This document shows, one piece after another, positions 41,709 to 50,702 of a DNA stretch of 64,000 nucleotides (its first letter is position 1; every line of letters begins with the position of its first letter). Origin of the DNA: Actinoplanes octamycinicus (GTDB taxonomy: Bacteria; Actinomycetota; Actinomycetes; Mycobacteriales; Micromonosporaceae); contig NZ_JACHNB010000001.1 in the NCBI RefSeq assembly GCF_014205225.1, positions 6,801,501 to 6,865,500 on the forward strand, in the 5' to 3' direction. Position numbers and translations under genes: made by a program. The notes under the pieces are model-generated. The model was not told the origin of the DNA. It did no database searches and worked only from the letters and a program-made list of their open reading frames with translations.

Positions 41709-42254
41709 ATGCAAGGCATCGCCGGATATCGACCCGTCGCGTGCACCACCGTCGACCAGGTCCGCGACCGGCACGGCCGGCAGCTCCGCGACCTCGCCGG
41801 ACGTCGCCTGACCTCGGCGACCGCGCTCTGCTTCACCTGCGACGGCGAGTGGTGCTCGACCGGCGTGCTGATCCTGGACTTCGACGGACCCCGGCTGGAG
41901 CTCTGCGGTGACGGCTTCGACGAGCTGTACCTGAGCTTCGGCACCATCGACGTGCGGGCCCCGATCGACAGCGAGGACCAGGACGACCCCGACCTGCGCC
42001 TCGCCTGGGCCGACCCCGCCCAGCCCGAACTCGACGCCCTGCTCGGCCGGCCGCTCCAGGAGGCGCGCATCCTGGAGTCGGAGTACCGGTTCCACCGGGC
42101 CGAGGACGGCCGGACCAGCACCGGCTGGCTGCTCCGCGGCCTGGAGCTGCACTTCGCCGGCGACCGAGCCCTGCGCCTGACCAACATCCTCAGCGAGATC
42201 CGGTTGGACACCGACCCGCTCGACCACGACGGCTGGCGGGCGTACCTCCCGTGA
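41709..42254 (+). CDS. Conserved hypothetical protein
   Basis: 181 aa from ATG 41709. Soluble alpha/beta protein with paired Cys (CFTCDGEWC) and a beta-rich core (GVLILDFDGPRLELCGDGFDELYLSFGTIDV). The C-terminus STGWLLRGLELHFAGDRALRLTNILSEIRLDTDPLDHDGW has alternating strands. No family recognised. High third-codon GC and normal codon use argue that it is expressed. Followed by a large perfect palindrome. Confidence 0.55.
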   Translation: MQGIAGYRPVACTTVDQVRDRHGRQLRDLAGRRLTSATALCFTCDGEWCSTGVLILDFDGPRLELCGDGFDELYLSFGTIDVRAPIDSEDQDDPDLRLAWADPAQPELDALLGRPLQEARILESEYRFHRAEDGRTSTGWLLRGLELHFAGDRALRLTNILSEIRLDTDPLDHDGWRAYLP

Positions 42255-42334
42255 CCGTCGTCGCCGGCCAGGCGACCCCGACGACGTCACCGCCGCGGGT
42301 CGCGCCCCCACCGCCCTTCGTTTTCGCGTCAACG

Positions 42335-42366
42335 GGCTACCCCGCGCTGCGCAGCGCGGGGTAGCC
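42335..42366. terminator. 32-bp perfect palindrome, probable terminator
   Basis: GGCTACCCCGCGCTGC (42335-42350) is followed directly by its exact complement (42351-42366). It lies 80 nt after the hypothetical protein and 47 nt before the STAS gene. As RNA it forms a very stable stem. Confidence 0.6.
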
Positions 42367-42413
42367 GGCGCATTGCCGTCCCGCCAGAGTGAGGGCGAAG
42401 GGACGGGAGTGAC

Positions 42414-42866
42414 ATGACCGACATCGACGATCCGGTGGTCCGGCTGACCTGCGCCGGCGACAGGGCCGTCGTGACGGCGGCCGGCGAGTTCGATCGGGAC
42501 AGCAATTCTCGGCTGCGCGACGTGTTCCGCCAGGCACACCGGCACGGCTGCCGGCACATCGTCGTGGACGTCCAGCTGGTCACGTTCATCGACGTGAGCA
42601 CCGTCCGGCTGCTGCTGACCTGCCGTCAGGACGCCCTCGAACGCCAGGGCACGGTGCGGGTCCGGCACGCCCGGGGCGCCACGGCTCGCGTCCTGCGGCT
42701 CACCGGCGCCGCCGAGGTGTTGTGCGGGCCGGAGGTCCGAGCGCCCGGCGTCGCCATGGAACACGCCCATCGACTCGTGCTCGATGCCGCGGAGGTCCTC
42801 GCCCGGTCCACCGAGATCACGCAGCGCAACCGGCTCCTGCGCGGCGGGCGGCAACCGTCCGAATGA
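42414..42866 (+). CDS. STAS-domain (anti-sigma factor antagonist-like) protein
   Basis: 150 aa. STAS fold: VVRLTCAGDRAVVTAAGEFDRDSNSRLRDVFRQAHRHGCRHIVVDVQLVTFIDVSTVRLLLTCRQDALERQG, with the phosphorylatable Ser in DVSTVRLL (normally D-x-S-G). The C-terminal 45 residues, with EHAHRLVLDAAEVLARS, extend past the usual domain, as in antagonists that sense partners. It may release a sigma factor from an anti-sigma kinase; no RsbW-type gene is next to it. Confidence 0.82.
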   Translation: MTDIDDPVVRLTCAGDRAVVTAAGEFDRDSNSRLRDVFRQAHRHGCRHIVVDVQLVTFIDVSTVRLLLTCRQDALERQGTVRVRHARGATARVLRLTGAAEVLCGPEVRAPGVAMEHAHRLVLDAAEVLARSTEITQRNRLLRGGRQPSE

Positions 42867-42965
42867 GATCCCCCGGGCGACGTCACCGCTGACGCAGCGT
42901 CAGCGACGGCAGGCGGCCGTCCGATGCGGAGGAGCACGCCCGGGCGCACCGGTCCCGGCGTGGTC

Positions 42966-43622
42966 TCAGGTGTCGAACGCGGCCAGGTGCCGGGCGCGGG
43001 CCGCGGTCAGGTGGGCGCGCATCGCGGACTCGGCGGTGTCCGGGTCGCCGGTGGCCACCGCATCGGCGATCGCCTCGTGCTCGTGCCGGGTGGAGCCGGT
43101 CTCCGCATACGGGAAATAGAGCCGGTGGATGTGCAGGTGCGCGTGCAGCCGGCTGATCGCGTCGCGGAGCAGCGGGTTGCCGGCGGCCTCGGCGACCAGG
43201 TCGTGGAAACGGGCGTCGGCCGCGGTGCAGGCGGCGTGTGAGCGGGGCGCGCTCACCTCGTACGACACGGTCGCCTCGGCCCGCAGCGCCGCTCGCGCCG
43301 CCGCGTCGGCCCGGGCGGCCGCCCAGCGGGCGGCGGCGGTCTCCAGCACCAGCCGCATGTCGAACATGTCGGTGAACTCGTCGCGGGTGAGCAGCGGACT
43401 GACCGTGTACCCGGCCAGCGGACGTTTCCGCAGCAGGCCCTCGGCCTCCAGCCGGGCCAGGGCCTCGCGCACCGGGGTCGGGGAGACCGCCAGCTCACGG
43501 GCCAGTCCGTCGATGTTGACCCGGTCCTTCGGGGCCAGCCGGTGCTCCAGGATGAGCGATTTCAGCTGCTCATACACGTCGTCGCTGAGCACCGAACGGC
43601 GAATCGGCCCGGACACATCCAC
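42966..43622 (-). CDS. GntR/FadR-type (FCD) regulator of the fucose cluster
   Basis: 218 aa, read divergently from the catabolic operon. N-terminal wHTH: LSDDVYEQLKSLILEHRLAPKDRVNIDGLARELAVSPTPVREALARLEAEGLLRKRPLAGYTV. C-terminal FCD ligand domain: FDMRLVLETAAARWAA, ADARFHDLVAEAAGNPLLRDAISRLHAHLHIHRLYF, HEHEAIADAVATGDPDTAESAMRAHL, with the metal-binding His/Asp pattern. Predicted repressor responding to an intermediate such as a fuconate or keto-deoxy acid (inference). Confidence 0.88.
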   Translation of the reverse strand: MDVSGPIRRSVLSDDVYEQLKSLILEHRLAPKDRVNIDGLARELAVSPTPVREALARLEAEGLLRKRPLAGYTVSPLLTRDEFTDMFDMRLVLETAAARWAAARADAAARAALRAEATVSYEVSAPRSHAACTAADARFHDLVAEAAGNPLLRDAISRLHAHLHIHRLYFPYAETGSTRHEHEAIADAVATGDPDTAESAMRAHLTAARARHLAAFDT

Positions 43623-43676
43623 CTTCCTCTATAGAAAAGTTGACTGACGCATCGAAACGGATTAGACAGGTACGCG

Positions 43677-43690
43677 GATCCTATAGGATC
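43677..43690. promoter_or_regulatory. GntR operator candidate (GATCCTATAGGATC)
   Basis: A perfect 14-bp palindrome GATCCTATAGGATC lies 17 nt before the aldo/keto reductase start. TCTATAGA, with the same centre, recurs near 43630 just before the GntR start. Two related sites, one per divergent gene, fit repression of both. Confidence 0.55.
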
Positions 43691-43707
43691 TACGAGAGGA
43701 CCGCGCC

Positions 43708-44685
43708 GTGGATCCGTTCGCCAGGGTGTCGCTGGGCGGCACCGGCGTCACCGTCACCCGCCTCGGCATGGGCCTGGCCCCGATCGCCGGCCTGTTCACC
43801 CCGGTCGGTGCGGCCGGCGCGCGCACCGCGGTCGACGCCGCCTGGGAGCAGGGCGTGCGCTTCTTCGACACCGCTCCGTTCTACGGCGCCGGGCTCTCCG
43901 AGCGGCGCGGCGGCGCGGCGCTGCGGGACCGGGACCGGTCGGCGTTCACCCTGGCCACCAAGGTCGGCCGGCGCCTGACCACCGGCGGCCCGGCCGGCGA
44001 CGACGTGTGGGCCGAGCCGTCCGGGGCCGGCTGGGCGTGGGACTTCAGCACCGATGGCGTGCGCGAGCAGCATGCCGCGAGCCTGGAGCGGCTCGGCCTG
44101 GACCGGGTCGACATCCTGCACCTGCACGACCCGGACGACCACTTCGGCCCGGCCCTGCACGACGCCCTGCCGGCCCTGGTGCAGCTGCGCGAGGAGGGCG
44201 CGGTCGGGGCCGTCTCGGCCGGGATGAACCAGTCCGCGATGCTCACCGAGTTCGCCCGCACCGGCCAGTTCGACTGCTTCCTGCTCGCCGGGCGGTACAC
44301 CTTGCTCGACCAGTCCGGCCTGGCCGACCTGCTGCCCGAGTGCGCGCGCCGCGGCATCTCGGTGATCTGCGGCGGGGTCTACAACTCGGGGATCCTGGCC
44401 GACCCGGCGGACGGGGCGACCTTCGACTACCGGCCCGCGACACCGGCGACGCTGGCCCGGGCGCGGGCGATGGCCGCGGTCTGCGCGCGCCACGGCGTTC
44501 CGTTGCGGGCCGCCGCGCTGCAGTTCCCGCTCGCGCATCCCGCGGTCGCCTCGGTCCTGATCGGCATGCGGTCGGCCGCCGAGGCGGCGGACGCGGCCGC
44601 GATGGCCGCGGTGCAGATCCCCGGCGCGCTCTGGCACGATCTGATCAGATCTGGTCTGCTCGACCCGGACGTGCCGCACCCATGA
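43708..44685 (+). CDS. Aldo/keto reductase, predicted L-fucose (aldose) 1-dehydrogenase
   Basis: 325 aa from GTG 43708. AKR fold with catalytic Asp (FFDTAPFYGAGLSERRGGAAL), the Lys (ATKVGRRL) and the active-site LHLHDPDDH. C-terminal NAD(P) site LIGMRSAAEAADA. The FYG-x-G-x-SE pattern places it with the D-threo-aldose/L-fucose dehydrogenases. It would oxidise L-fucose to L-fucono-1,5-lactone. First gene of a tightly overlapping operon; sugar identity is inferred from the neighbours. Confidence 0.8.
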   Translation: MDPFARVSLGGTGVTVTRLGMGLAPIAGLFTPVGAAGARTAVDAAWEQGVRFFDTAPFYGAGLSERRGGAALRDRDRSAFTLATKVGRRLTTGGPAGDDVWAEPSGAGWAWDFSTDGVREQHAASLERLGLDRVDILHLHDPDDHFGPALHDALPALVQLREEGAVGAVSAGMNQSAMLTEFARTGQFDCFLLAGRYTLLDQSGLADLLPECARRGISVICGGVYNSGILADPADGATFDYRPATPATLARARAMAAVCARHGVPLRAAALQFPLAHPAVASVLIGMRSAAEAADAAAMAAVQIPGALWHDLIRSGLLDPDVPHP

Positions 44686-45500
44686 TCGTCGACGCGCACC
44701 ATCACCTGTGGACCGCGGACCATCCGTGGCTGGCCGCCGACGAGCGGGCCCCGATCCGGCGCGACTACACCGTGGCCGATCTGCGGCCGCACCTGGCCGC
44801 CTGCGGCGTCGACCGGACCGTGCTGGTCGAGGCCGGGCTCTGCCGGGCCGCCGAGACCAGCCGGTTCCTGGCCCTGGCGGCCCGCACCCCGGAGATCGCC
44901 GGGGTGGTCGGCTGGGCCGACCTGTCCGATCCGGATCTGCGCGCGATGCTGGCCCGGCACCGTTCCGGCCCGGGCGGCGACCGCCTGGTCGGGGTGCGCG
45001 ACCAGGTCCAGGCCGGGCCGGACGACCTGCTCGACCAGCCCGGGATCCGGGCCGGGCTGGCCGTCGTGGCCGACGCCGGCCTGGTCAACGAGCTGGTGGT
45101 GCGCGCCGCCCAGCTGCCCGCGGTGGCCCGCGCGGTGACCTGCCTGCCGGACGCCATGTTCGTTTTGGACCATCTGGGGAAACCACGGTTCGACGACCTG
45201 GACGACTGGAAACGGCTGATCGCCCCGGTCGCCGCCTGCCCCAATGTGGTGGCGAAGGTGTCCGGCCTGGTCACCGAGGCGGGTCCGGGCTGGACCCGGT
45301 CGATGCTGCGGCCGGTGGTGGAGACCGCGCTCGACCTGTTCGGCCCGGACCGGCTGATGTTCGGCTCGGACTGGCCGGTGTGCGAGGCGGTGGCGACGTA
45401 CGAGGAGGTCGCCGCCGTCCTGACCGGCATCCTCGGCGGCCGCCCCGGCGCTGTGTTCGGCCGCACCGCGATCCGCGTCTACCGATTGGAGAACCTGTGA
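44682..45500 (+). CDS. Amidohydrolase, predicted L-fuconolactonase
   Basis: 272 aa from ATG 44682, overlapping the previous stop by 4 nt. Amidohydrolase_2 TIM barrel: IVDAHHHLWTADHPWL (HxH metal motif), AGVVGWADLSDPDL, VLDHLGKPRFDDLDDW, VVAKVSGLVTEAG and the terminal FGSDWPVCE. This motif set is that of the COG3618 lactonases (fuconolactonase, rhamnonolactonase, 4-sulfomuconolactonase). It opens the sugar lactone formed by the dehydrogenase. Overlaps the next gene by 4 nt (GTGA). Confidence 0.85.
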   Translation: MIVDAHHHLWTADHPWLAADERAPIRRDYTVADLRPHLAACGVDRTVLVEAGLCRAAETSRFLALAARTPEIAGVVGWADLSDPDLRAMLARHRSGPGGDRLVGVRDQVQAGPDDLLDQPGIRAGLAVVADAGLVNELVVRAAQLPAVARAVTCLPDAMFVLDHLGKPRFDDLDDWKRLIAPVAACPNVVAKVSGLVTEAGPGWTRSMLRPVVETALDLFGPDRLMFGSDWPVCEAVATYEEVAAVLTGILGGRPGAVFGRTAIRVYRLENL

Positions 45501-46321
45501 GGTACCTGCGTATCGGCGCGCCCGGCGCGGAGCGTCCGGTGCTGTACGCCGACGGCATGCTGCGCGACCTGTCCGAGGTGACCGCGGACATCGACGGCGC
45601 CTTCCTGGCCGCCGGCGGCTTCACCGGCGACCCGGGCGAGCTGCCCCCGGCCGACCTGGACCACAAGCGGATCGGGCCGCCGATCGCCCGGCCCGGCGTG
45701 GTCCTGTGCGTCGGGCAGAACTACGCGGCGCACGCCGCCGAGTCCGGCGCCCAGCCGCCGGCCGAGCCGATCGTCTTCTACAAGGCGCCGAACACGGTGG
45801 TCGGCCCGGAGGACGACATCCTCATCCCGCCCAACTCGAAACGCACCGACTGGGAGGTCGAGCTGGGCGTGGTGATCGGCCGGACGGCCCGCTACCTGCC
45901 GGATCCGGCGAGCGCGCTGCATCATGTCGCCGGCTACGTGCTCTCCAACGACGTGTCCGAACGGGAGTTCCAGCTGGACCGCTCCGGCGGGCAGTGGTCG
46001 AAGGGCAAGTCGTGCGAGACGTTCAACCCGCTCGGCCCGTGGCTGGTCACCCCGGACGAGCTGAGCTTCCCGCTGCGGCTGCGCTCCTGGGTCAACGACG
46101 CGCCCCGGCAGGACTCCAGCACCGCCGACATGATCTTCGACGTCGGGTTCCTGATCTGGCACCTCTCCCAGTTCACCGTCCTGGAGCCGGGCGACCTGAT
46201 CAACACCGGGACGCCGCCGGGGGTGGCGCTCAGCGGCCGGTTCCCCTACCTGGCGGCCGGTGACGTGGTGGAGATGGAGATCGACGGGCTGGGCCGGCAG
46301 CGCACTGTCGTGAAAGGGTGA
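45497..46321 (+). CDS. FAH-family hydrolase, predicted 2,4-diketo-3-deoxy-L-fuconate hydrolase
   Basis: 274 aa from GTG 45497. FAH core: [61 protein letters not shown] (metal ligands in EVELGVVIG), [26 protein letters not shown]. It should cleave 2,4-diketo-3-deoxy-L-fuconate to pyruvate and L-lactate, the last step of the oxidative fucose route. The same family also serves aromatic degradation, but the neighbours favour the sugar pathway. Overlaps the dehydratase gene by 4 nt. Confidence 0.83.
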   Translation: MRYLRIGAPGAERPVLYADGMLRDLSEVTADIDGAFLAAGGFTGDPGELPPADLDHKRIGPPIARPGVVLCVGQNYAAHAAESGAQPPAEPIVFYKAPNTVVGPEDDILIPPNSKRTDWEVELGVVIGRTARYLPDPASALHHVAGYVLSNDVSEREFQLDRSGGQWSKGKSCETFNPLGPWLVTPDELSFPLRLRSWVNDAPRQDSSTADMIFDVGFLIWHLSQFTVLEPGDLINTGTPPGVALSGRFPYLAAGDVVEMEIDGLGRQRTVVKG

Positions 46322-47583
46322 GGATCGCGTCGGTCCGCACCCACGACATCCGGTTCCCGACGTCGCGGGAGCTGGACGGGTCGGACGCGATGAACCCGGA
46401 CCCGGACTACTCGGCGGCCTACGCGGTGCTGCAGGCCGACGACGGCGCGGAGGGGCACGGGTTCACGTTCACCATCGGGCGGGGCAACGAGGTGGTCCGG
46501 GCCGCGCTCGACGCGCTCGCGCCGCTGATCATCGGCAAGCCGATCGACGACCTCTACCAGCGGCTCACCCACGACTCGCAGATCCGCTGGCTCGGGCCGG
46601 AGAAAGGGGTCATGCACCTGGCGACGGCGGCGCTGGTCAACGCGGCCTGGGACCTGCGGGCCAAGCGGGCCGGGCTGCCGTTGTGGGAGCTGCTGGCGTC
46701 GCTCTCCCCCGACGAGATCGTCTCGCTGGTGGACTGGCGGTATCTGACCGACGCCCTGACCCCGGCGGCGGCGCGCGACCTGCTGTCCGACTCATCGGAC
46801 AGCCGCGCCGACCGGGTCAGCGAGCTGAAGAAGCATGGCTACCCGGCCTACACCACGTCCGCCGGCTGGCTCGGCTACCCCGACGACAAGATCGAGAGGC
46901 TCGCCCGGCAAGCGGTCGCCGACGGCTTCCGGATGGTCAAACTCAAGGTGGGCGCGGACCTCCAGGACGACGTACGCCGATGCGCGCTGGCCCGCACGGT
47001 GCTCGGTCCGGACGTGCGGATCGCCGTGGACGCGAACCAGCGCTGGAGCGTCCCCGACGCGGTCGCGTGGATGGCCGCGCTCGCCGAGTTCGACCCGTGG
47101 TGGATCGAGGAGCCGACCAGCCCGGACGACATCCTCGGGCACGCCGCGATCCGCCGCGCCGTGCACCCGGTCCGGGTGGCGACCGGCGAGCACATCGCCA
47201 ACCGGGTGGTCTTCAAGCAGCTGCTGCAGGCCGACGCCGTCGACGTCGTCCAGCTCGACGCGTGCCGGGTGGCCGGGGTCAACGAGAACATCGCTGTCCT
47301 GCTGCTCGCGGCCGCGTACCGGAAACCGGTCTGTCCGCACGCCGGAGGCGTCGGTCTCTGCGAAGCGGTCCGTCACCTGTCCTTCTTCGACTACGCCGCG
47401 GTCTCCGGCTCGCTCGACGACCGGGTCATCGAGTACGTCGACCACCTGCACGAGCACTTCCTCGACCCGGCGCTGATCGCCGGCGGCCGCTACCTGGCGC
47501 CGACCGTCCCGGGTTTCTCCACCCAGATGCGTCCCGAGTCGCTGACCCGGTACGCCTACCCGGAAGGTGCGGCATGGCAGTGA
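46318..47583 (+). CDS. L-fuconate dehydratase (enolase superfamily)
   Basis: 421 aa from GTG 46318. Enolase-superfamily, L-fuconate-dehydratase subgroup (ENOSF1-like): [29 protein letters not shown], the catalytic KLKVGAD (Lys dyad), Mg ligands in AVDANQRW and [28 protein letters not shown] and the His-Asp dyad region [11 protein letters not shown]. The [10 protein letters not shown] stretch is specific to this subgroup. It removes water from L-fuconate to give 2-keto-3-deoxy-L-fuconate. Strongest marker for the sugar of the cluster. Confidence 0.9.
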   Translation: MRIASVRTHDIRFPTSRELDGSDAMNPDPDYSAAYAVLQADDGAEGHGFTFTIGRGNEVVRAALDALAPLIIGKPIDDLYQRLTHDSQIRWLGPEKGVMHLATAALVNAAWDLRAKRAGLPLWELLASLSPDEIVSLVDWRYLTDALTPAAARDLLSDSSDSRADRVSELKKHGYPAYTTSAGWLGYPDDKIERLARQAVADGFRMVKLKVGADLQDDVRRCALARTVLGPDVRIAVDANQRWSVPDAVAWMAALAEFDPWWIEEPTSPDDILGHAAIRRAVHPVRVATGEHIANRVVFKQLLQADAVDVVQLDACRVAGVNENIAVLLLAAAYRKPVCPHAGGVGLCEAVRHLSFFDYAAVSGSLDDRVIEYVDHLHEHFLDPALIAGGRYLAPTVPGFSTQMRPESLTRYAYPEGAAWQ

Positions 47584-48323
47584 ACGATCTGGACGGCCTG
47601 GTCGCGGCGATCACCGGCGGTGGCTCGGGCATCGGCGCCGCGTGCGCCCGCCGGCTGGCCGCCGCCGGGGCCAAGGTCGGCATCCTCGACCTCGACCCGG
47701 CCAACTCCCCCGGCCTGCCGCTGAAGACCGACGTCCGCGACACGGCGTCCCTGGAGGCGGCGTTCGCCTCGCTGGCCGACGCCCACGGCGGCGTCGACAT
47801 CCTGGTGAACAGCGCCGGCATCTCCGCGGTCGGCACGGTCGAGGCCAACGACGACGCCGAATGGGCCCGGGTCCTGGACGTCAACGTCACCGGCGTCGCC
47901 CGCGCCAGCCGCGCCGCGCTGCCCTACCTGCGCCGCTCCCGCAGCCCGGTGATCGTCAACCTGTCCTCGATCGCCGCCACCGCGGGCCTGGTCGAGCGGG
48001 CCCTGTACTGCGCGTCGAAGGGCGCGGTGCACGCGCTGACCCTGGCGATGGCGGCCGACCTGGTCAGCGAGGGCATCCGGGTGTGCTGCGTGGCGCCGGG
48101 CACGGTCGACACCCCGTGGGTGGCGAGGCTGCTGTCCCGCGCCGCCGACCCGGCCGCGGAGAAGGAACGCCTCGCGGCCCGCCAGCCGACCGGCCGCCTG
48201 GTCACCGCGGACGAGGTGGCCGCCGCCGTGCAGTACCTGGTCAGCCCGGCAGCCGGGGCGACCACCGGGATGTCGCTCGCGGTCGACGGCGGCATGGCCG
48301 GGCTACGCCTGCCGTCCCGGTGA
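47574..48323 (+). CDS. SDR oxidoreductase, predicted 2-keto-3-deoxy-L-fuconate dehydrogenase
   Basis: 249 aa from ATG 47574, 10 nt inside the dehydratase. Classical SDR: cofactor motif [15 protein letters not shown] (NAD-preferring Asp), NSAGIS (NNAG variant), Ser/Tyr/Lys triad as [29 protein letters not shown] (YxxxK). It should oxidise the C4 hydroxyl of the 2-keto-3-deoxy acid to the 2,4-diketo acid used by the FAH hydrolase. Last gene of the operon; its end overlaps the convergent HEAT-repeat gene by 21 nt. Confidence 0.87.
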   Translation: MAVNDLDGLVAAITGGGSGIGAACARRLAAAGAKVGILDLDPANSPGLPLKTDVRDTASLEAAFASLADAHGGVDILVNSAGISAVGTVEANDDAEWARVLDVNVTGVARASRAALPYLRRSRSPVIVNLSSIAATAGLVERALYCASKGAVHALTLAMAADLVSEGIRVCCVAPGTVDTPWVARLLSRAADPAAEKERLAARQPTGRLVTADEVAAAVQYLVSPAAGATTGMSLAVDGGMAGLRLPSR

Positions 48324-50339
48324 CCCGCTCACCGCGCGGCAGACCGCCAGCAGGGCCTCGTCGTCGTGAACGGTGCGACCCCACCGGAGGTCGTCGGCGA
48401 GCACCGCCTCGACCAGCGGCAGGTCGCGGCAGCCGAGCGCCGCGAGGTGACCGATCGCGGCCCGGACCTCCGGCGTCGCCCGCCGCGCCCGCAACGGCTC
48501 CAGAGCGGCGAGCAGCACCGGTAGGGCCGGGCCGGGATCGCCGGTGATCCGCCACCAGGCGTGTGCCGCCTCCACCCGGCTCCACGACCCAGGAAGAGCA
48601 AGAAGCTGGCGTACGCCGTCCGCGTGCGCCCCGGCCAGCGGCCCGAGCTCTGCCAGGTAGGGCAGCATCGTCCGGCCCAGGCCGCCGCGCAGCGCCCGGC
48701 CGAGCACCCGGAGCGCGATCCCCGGATCCCCGGTGACCCGCCAGTGCGCCCAGGCCGCGTGCTGCGTGCCGGCCCACTCCACCGCCCGGGACGCTGGTGG
48801 GCGGCGCCGGCCCAGCGCGAGCCGCTCCAGGGTCCCGGCGGCGGCGTGGGCGTCCGGTCCGATCCGGCCCAGAGTCGTACACGCGCGCCGGGCGTATGCG
48901 GAATCCAGCAGGTCGACGAGGTCCGGCACCGCGTCCCGGCTCGCCGGTCCCCACGCGGCCAGCGCCGTCAGGTAGCCGTCGGTCTCGCCGTGCGGCCGCC
49001 GGCGCAACGCCGCGCGGATCGCCGGCAGCAGCTCGGCCGCCTGCTCCCGCAGCGGAGCCAGCCCGCGGCCGAGGTCGACGAAGCCGGTGAACTTTCCCGC
49101 GCCGATCCATCCGGCCAGGGCCGGCACCACGGCCGGCTCGCCCACCGCGGCCAGCGTGAAGAGCGCCCGGAAGTCGTCGGTGACGGCCAGCAGAGCCGCG
49201 GTGTGCGCGTGCGCCGCGGTCCCGGCCGTGGCGAAGACGTCCAGGGCCCGGTACTGGACGGACCGGTCGGCGAGGCTGGCGGCCAGCGCCGCCCACAGCC
49301 GGGGGAACGGTCGCCGCCAGCGGTTCAGCAGCATCGCCGCGGCCTCCGGCGCTCGATGGCGCAGGTCGGCCTCGTTGCTCGCGAAGGCCTCCAGGACCAG
49401 GCGTTCGCCGTCCTCGGGATGATCGGAGAGCCGGTCGGCGAGCCAGCCGACCGGGCTGCCCGGCGACCACGGGGAGCCCTGCCACGCCCGCATGCCGGAG
49501 GCGGCCAGCGCGCCGGCCGCGACCTCACCCAAGCCACGGGCGGCGATCTCGTCCAAGCCACCGCCGGCGACCTCGCCCAGGCCACGGGCGGCCACCTCGC
49601 CCAGGCCACGGCCGGCGACCTCGTCCAAGCCACGGGCGGCCACCTCGCCCAGGCCACGGGCGGCCACCTCGCCCAGGCCACGGCCGGCGACGTCGTCCAA
49701 GCCACGGGCGGCCACCTCGCCCAGGCCACGGGTGGCCGGGCGGCGGCGGGCCACCGCTGCCACGGCGGCCATGCGCACCTCCGGGCCGGGATGCCGCAGC
49801 CGGGCCGCGAACCAGGACGCCGGTGGCGGACCGAGTTCGTCCAGCGCTCGCAGTTGCCCGGCGAGCGCAAGGGCATCGTCTTCGTCATCGGCCTGCTCGA
49901 CGAGCGCGGCGACGACGGCCGGGTCTGCGAGCCGGGTGCCGGCCTGGTCGCGGTGGGAGCGCCCGTGGAACGGACCGACCGGGCTGTATCCGTCGATCAG
50001 GATCTCGGCGAGGGCGTGCGGGACCACGCGCCGGACGGCGGGATCGGGGCCGGCGATGAAGCCGGCCAGCACCGGCACGGCCGCCCGCAGTTCGCGGACC
50101 AGTCCGGGGTCCTGCTCGGGCGGCCAGATCCACCTGCGCTTCTGCGCCAGGGCCGCCACCAGTCGGACGAGGCGCGCCCGGTTCTCGTTGCCCGGCATGC
50201 TCAGCAGCTCGACCAGCCGCCGGGTCAGGGCCGGCGCGCCGGGCTCCCGGGCCAGCTTCCAGACCTGCTCGTCCAGCTCAGCGAACGCCTCCTCGCCGTC
50301 CACCCCGGGAACCAGCCGAGCCAGAAGATCAACATCCAC
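48303..50339 (-). CDS. HEAT-repeat-like protein with an internal octapeptide repeat
   Basis: 678 aa from GTG 50339; the open frame continues upstream through hairpin repeats but is not coding there. Armadillo/HEAT-like helical pairs run throughout (VVPHALAEILIDGYSPVGPFHGRSHRD.., LRHPGPEVRMAAVAAVARR.., LRHRAPEAAAMLLNRWRR.., VPALAGWIGAGKFTGFVDLGRGLAPL.., TPEVRAAIGHLAALGC). Residues about 202-273 are nine copies of an 8-residue unit (RGLGEVAA/RGLDEVAG). Predicted scaffold protein; partner unknown. HEAT proteins of this type are common in Actinoplanes-like genomes. Confidence 0.7.
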   Translation of the reverse strand: MDVDLLARLVPGVDGEEAFAELDEQVWKLAREPGAPALTRRLVELLSMPGNENRARLVRLVAALAQKRRWIWPPEQDPGLVRELRAAVPVLAGFIAGPDPAVRRVVPHALAEILIDGYSPVGPFHGRSHRDQAGTRLADPAVVAALVEQADDEDDALALAGQLRALDELGPPPASWFAARLRHPGPEVRMAAVAAVARRRPATRGLGEVAARGLDDVAGRGLGEVAARGLGEVAARGLDEVAGRGLGEVAARGLGEVAGGGLDEIAARGLGEVAAGALAASGMRAWQGSPWSPGSPVGWLADRLSDHPEDGERLVLEAFASNEADLRHRAPEAAAMLLNRWRRPFPRLWAALAASLADRSVQYRALDVFATAGTAAHAHTAALLAVTDDFRALFTLAAVGEPAVVPALAGWIGAGKFTGFVDLGRGLAPLREQAAELLPAIRAALRRRPHGETDGYLTALAAWGPASRDAVPDLVDLLDSAYARRACTTLGRIGPDAHAAAGTLERLALGRRRPPASRAVEWAGTQHAAWAHWRVTGDPGIALRVLGRALRGGLGRTMLPYLAELGPLAGAHADGVRQLLALPGSWSRVEAAHAWWRITGDPGPALPVLLAALEPLRARRATPEVRAAIGHLAALGCRDLPLVEAVLADDLRWGRTVHDDEALLAVCRAVSGSPGRQA
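49518..49733 (-). repeat. 24-bp coding minisatellite, nine units
   Basis: Nine near-identical 24-bp units within the HEAT-repeat gene, alternating between two forms that encode RGLGEVAA and RGL(D)(E/D)VAG. Because the unit is a multiple of 3, gain or loss of units keeps the frame. Units differ at only a few positions, so expansion is recent. Confidence 0.88.
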
Positions 50340-50380
50340 GCCGCCGAGCGTACGGAGGGCGCGCTCGTCCCGGCTCCGTC

Positions 50381-50433
50381 GGCTGGTCCTCACGGGTGTT
50401 TCGACGGTCCTGAGACACCCGTGAGGACCAGCC
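50381..50433. repeat. 53-nt hairpin repeat, copy E
   Basis: 42 nt upstream of the HEAT-repeat start. Stem TCCTCA at positions 7-12 with exact complement; one mismatch near the loop (GACGGTCCT). Confidence 0.88.
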
Positions 50434-50514
50434 GGGACCATGACTCGCGCCTCGGTCGTGAGTGGGCCGGGCCCCGCGATCCGCCGGCGGAGGTCGCGCT
50501 CGTCCCGGTCCGAC

Positions 50515-50567
50515 GGCTGGTCCTCACGGGTGTCTCGACAGTCCTGAAGCACCCGTGAGGACCAGCC
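50515..50567. repeat. 53-nt hairpin repeat, copy F
   Basis: 134 bp from copy E; same stem as E and G, loop GACAGTCCT. The two pairs next to the loop are weak. Confidence 0.88.
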
Positions 50568-50702
50568 GGAACCGTGACTCGCGCCGCGGTCGTGAGCGGG
50601 CCGGGCCTCGCGATCCGCCGGCGGACCGTGAGTCGCGCCGCGGTCGTAGGCCGGCCGGGCCCCGCGATCCGCCAACGGAGGGCGCGCTCGTCCCGGTCCA
50701 AC

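Noticed and set aside
39765..42854. A 1029-codon open frame on the minus strand
   Set aside because: It runs antisense through the copper monooxygenase, HTH, hypothetical and STAS genes, all of which have recognisable domains; an effect of high GC.
49518..49733. 24-bp tandem units considered as a CRISPR or regulatory iteron array
   Set aside because: Units are contiguous, in frame and encode a regular octapeptide inside a clear gene.
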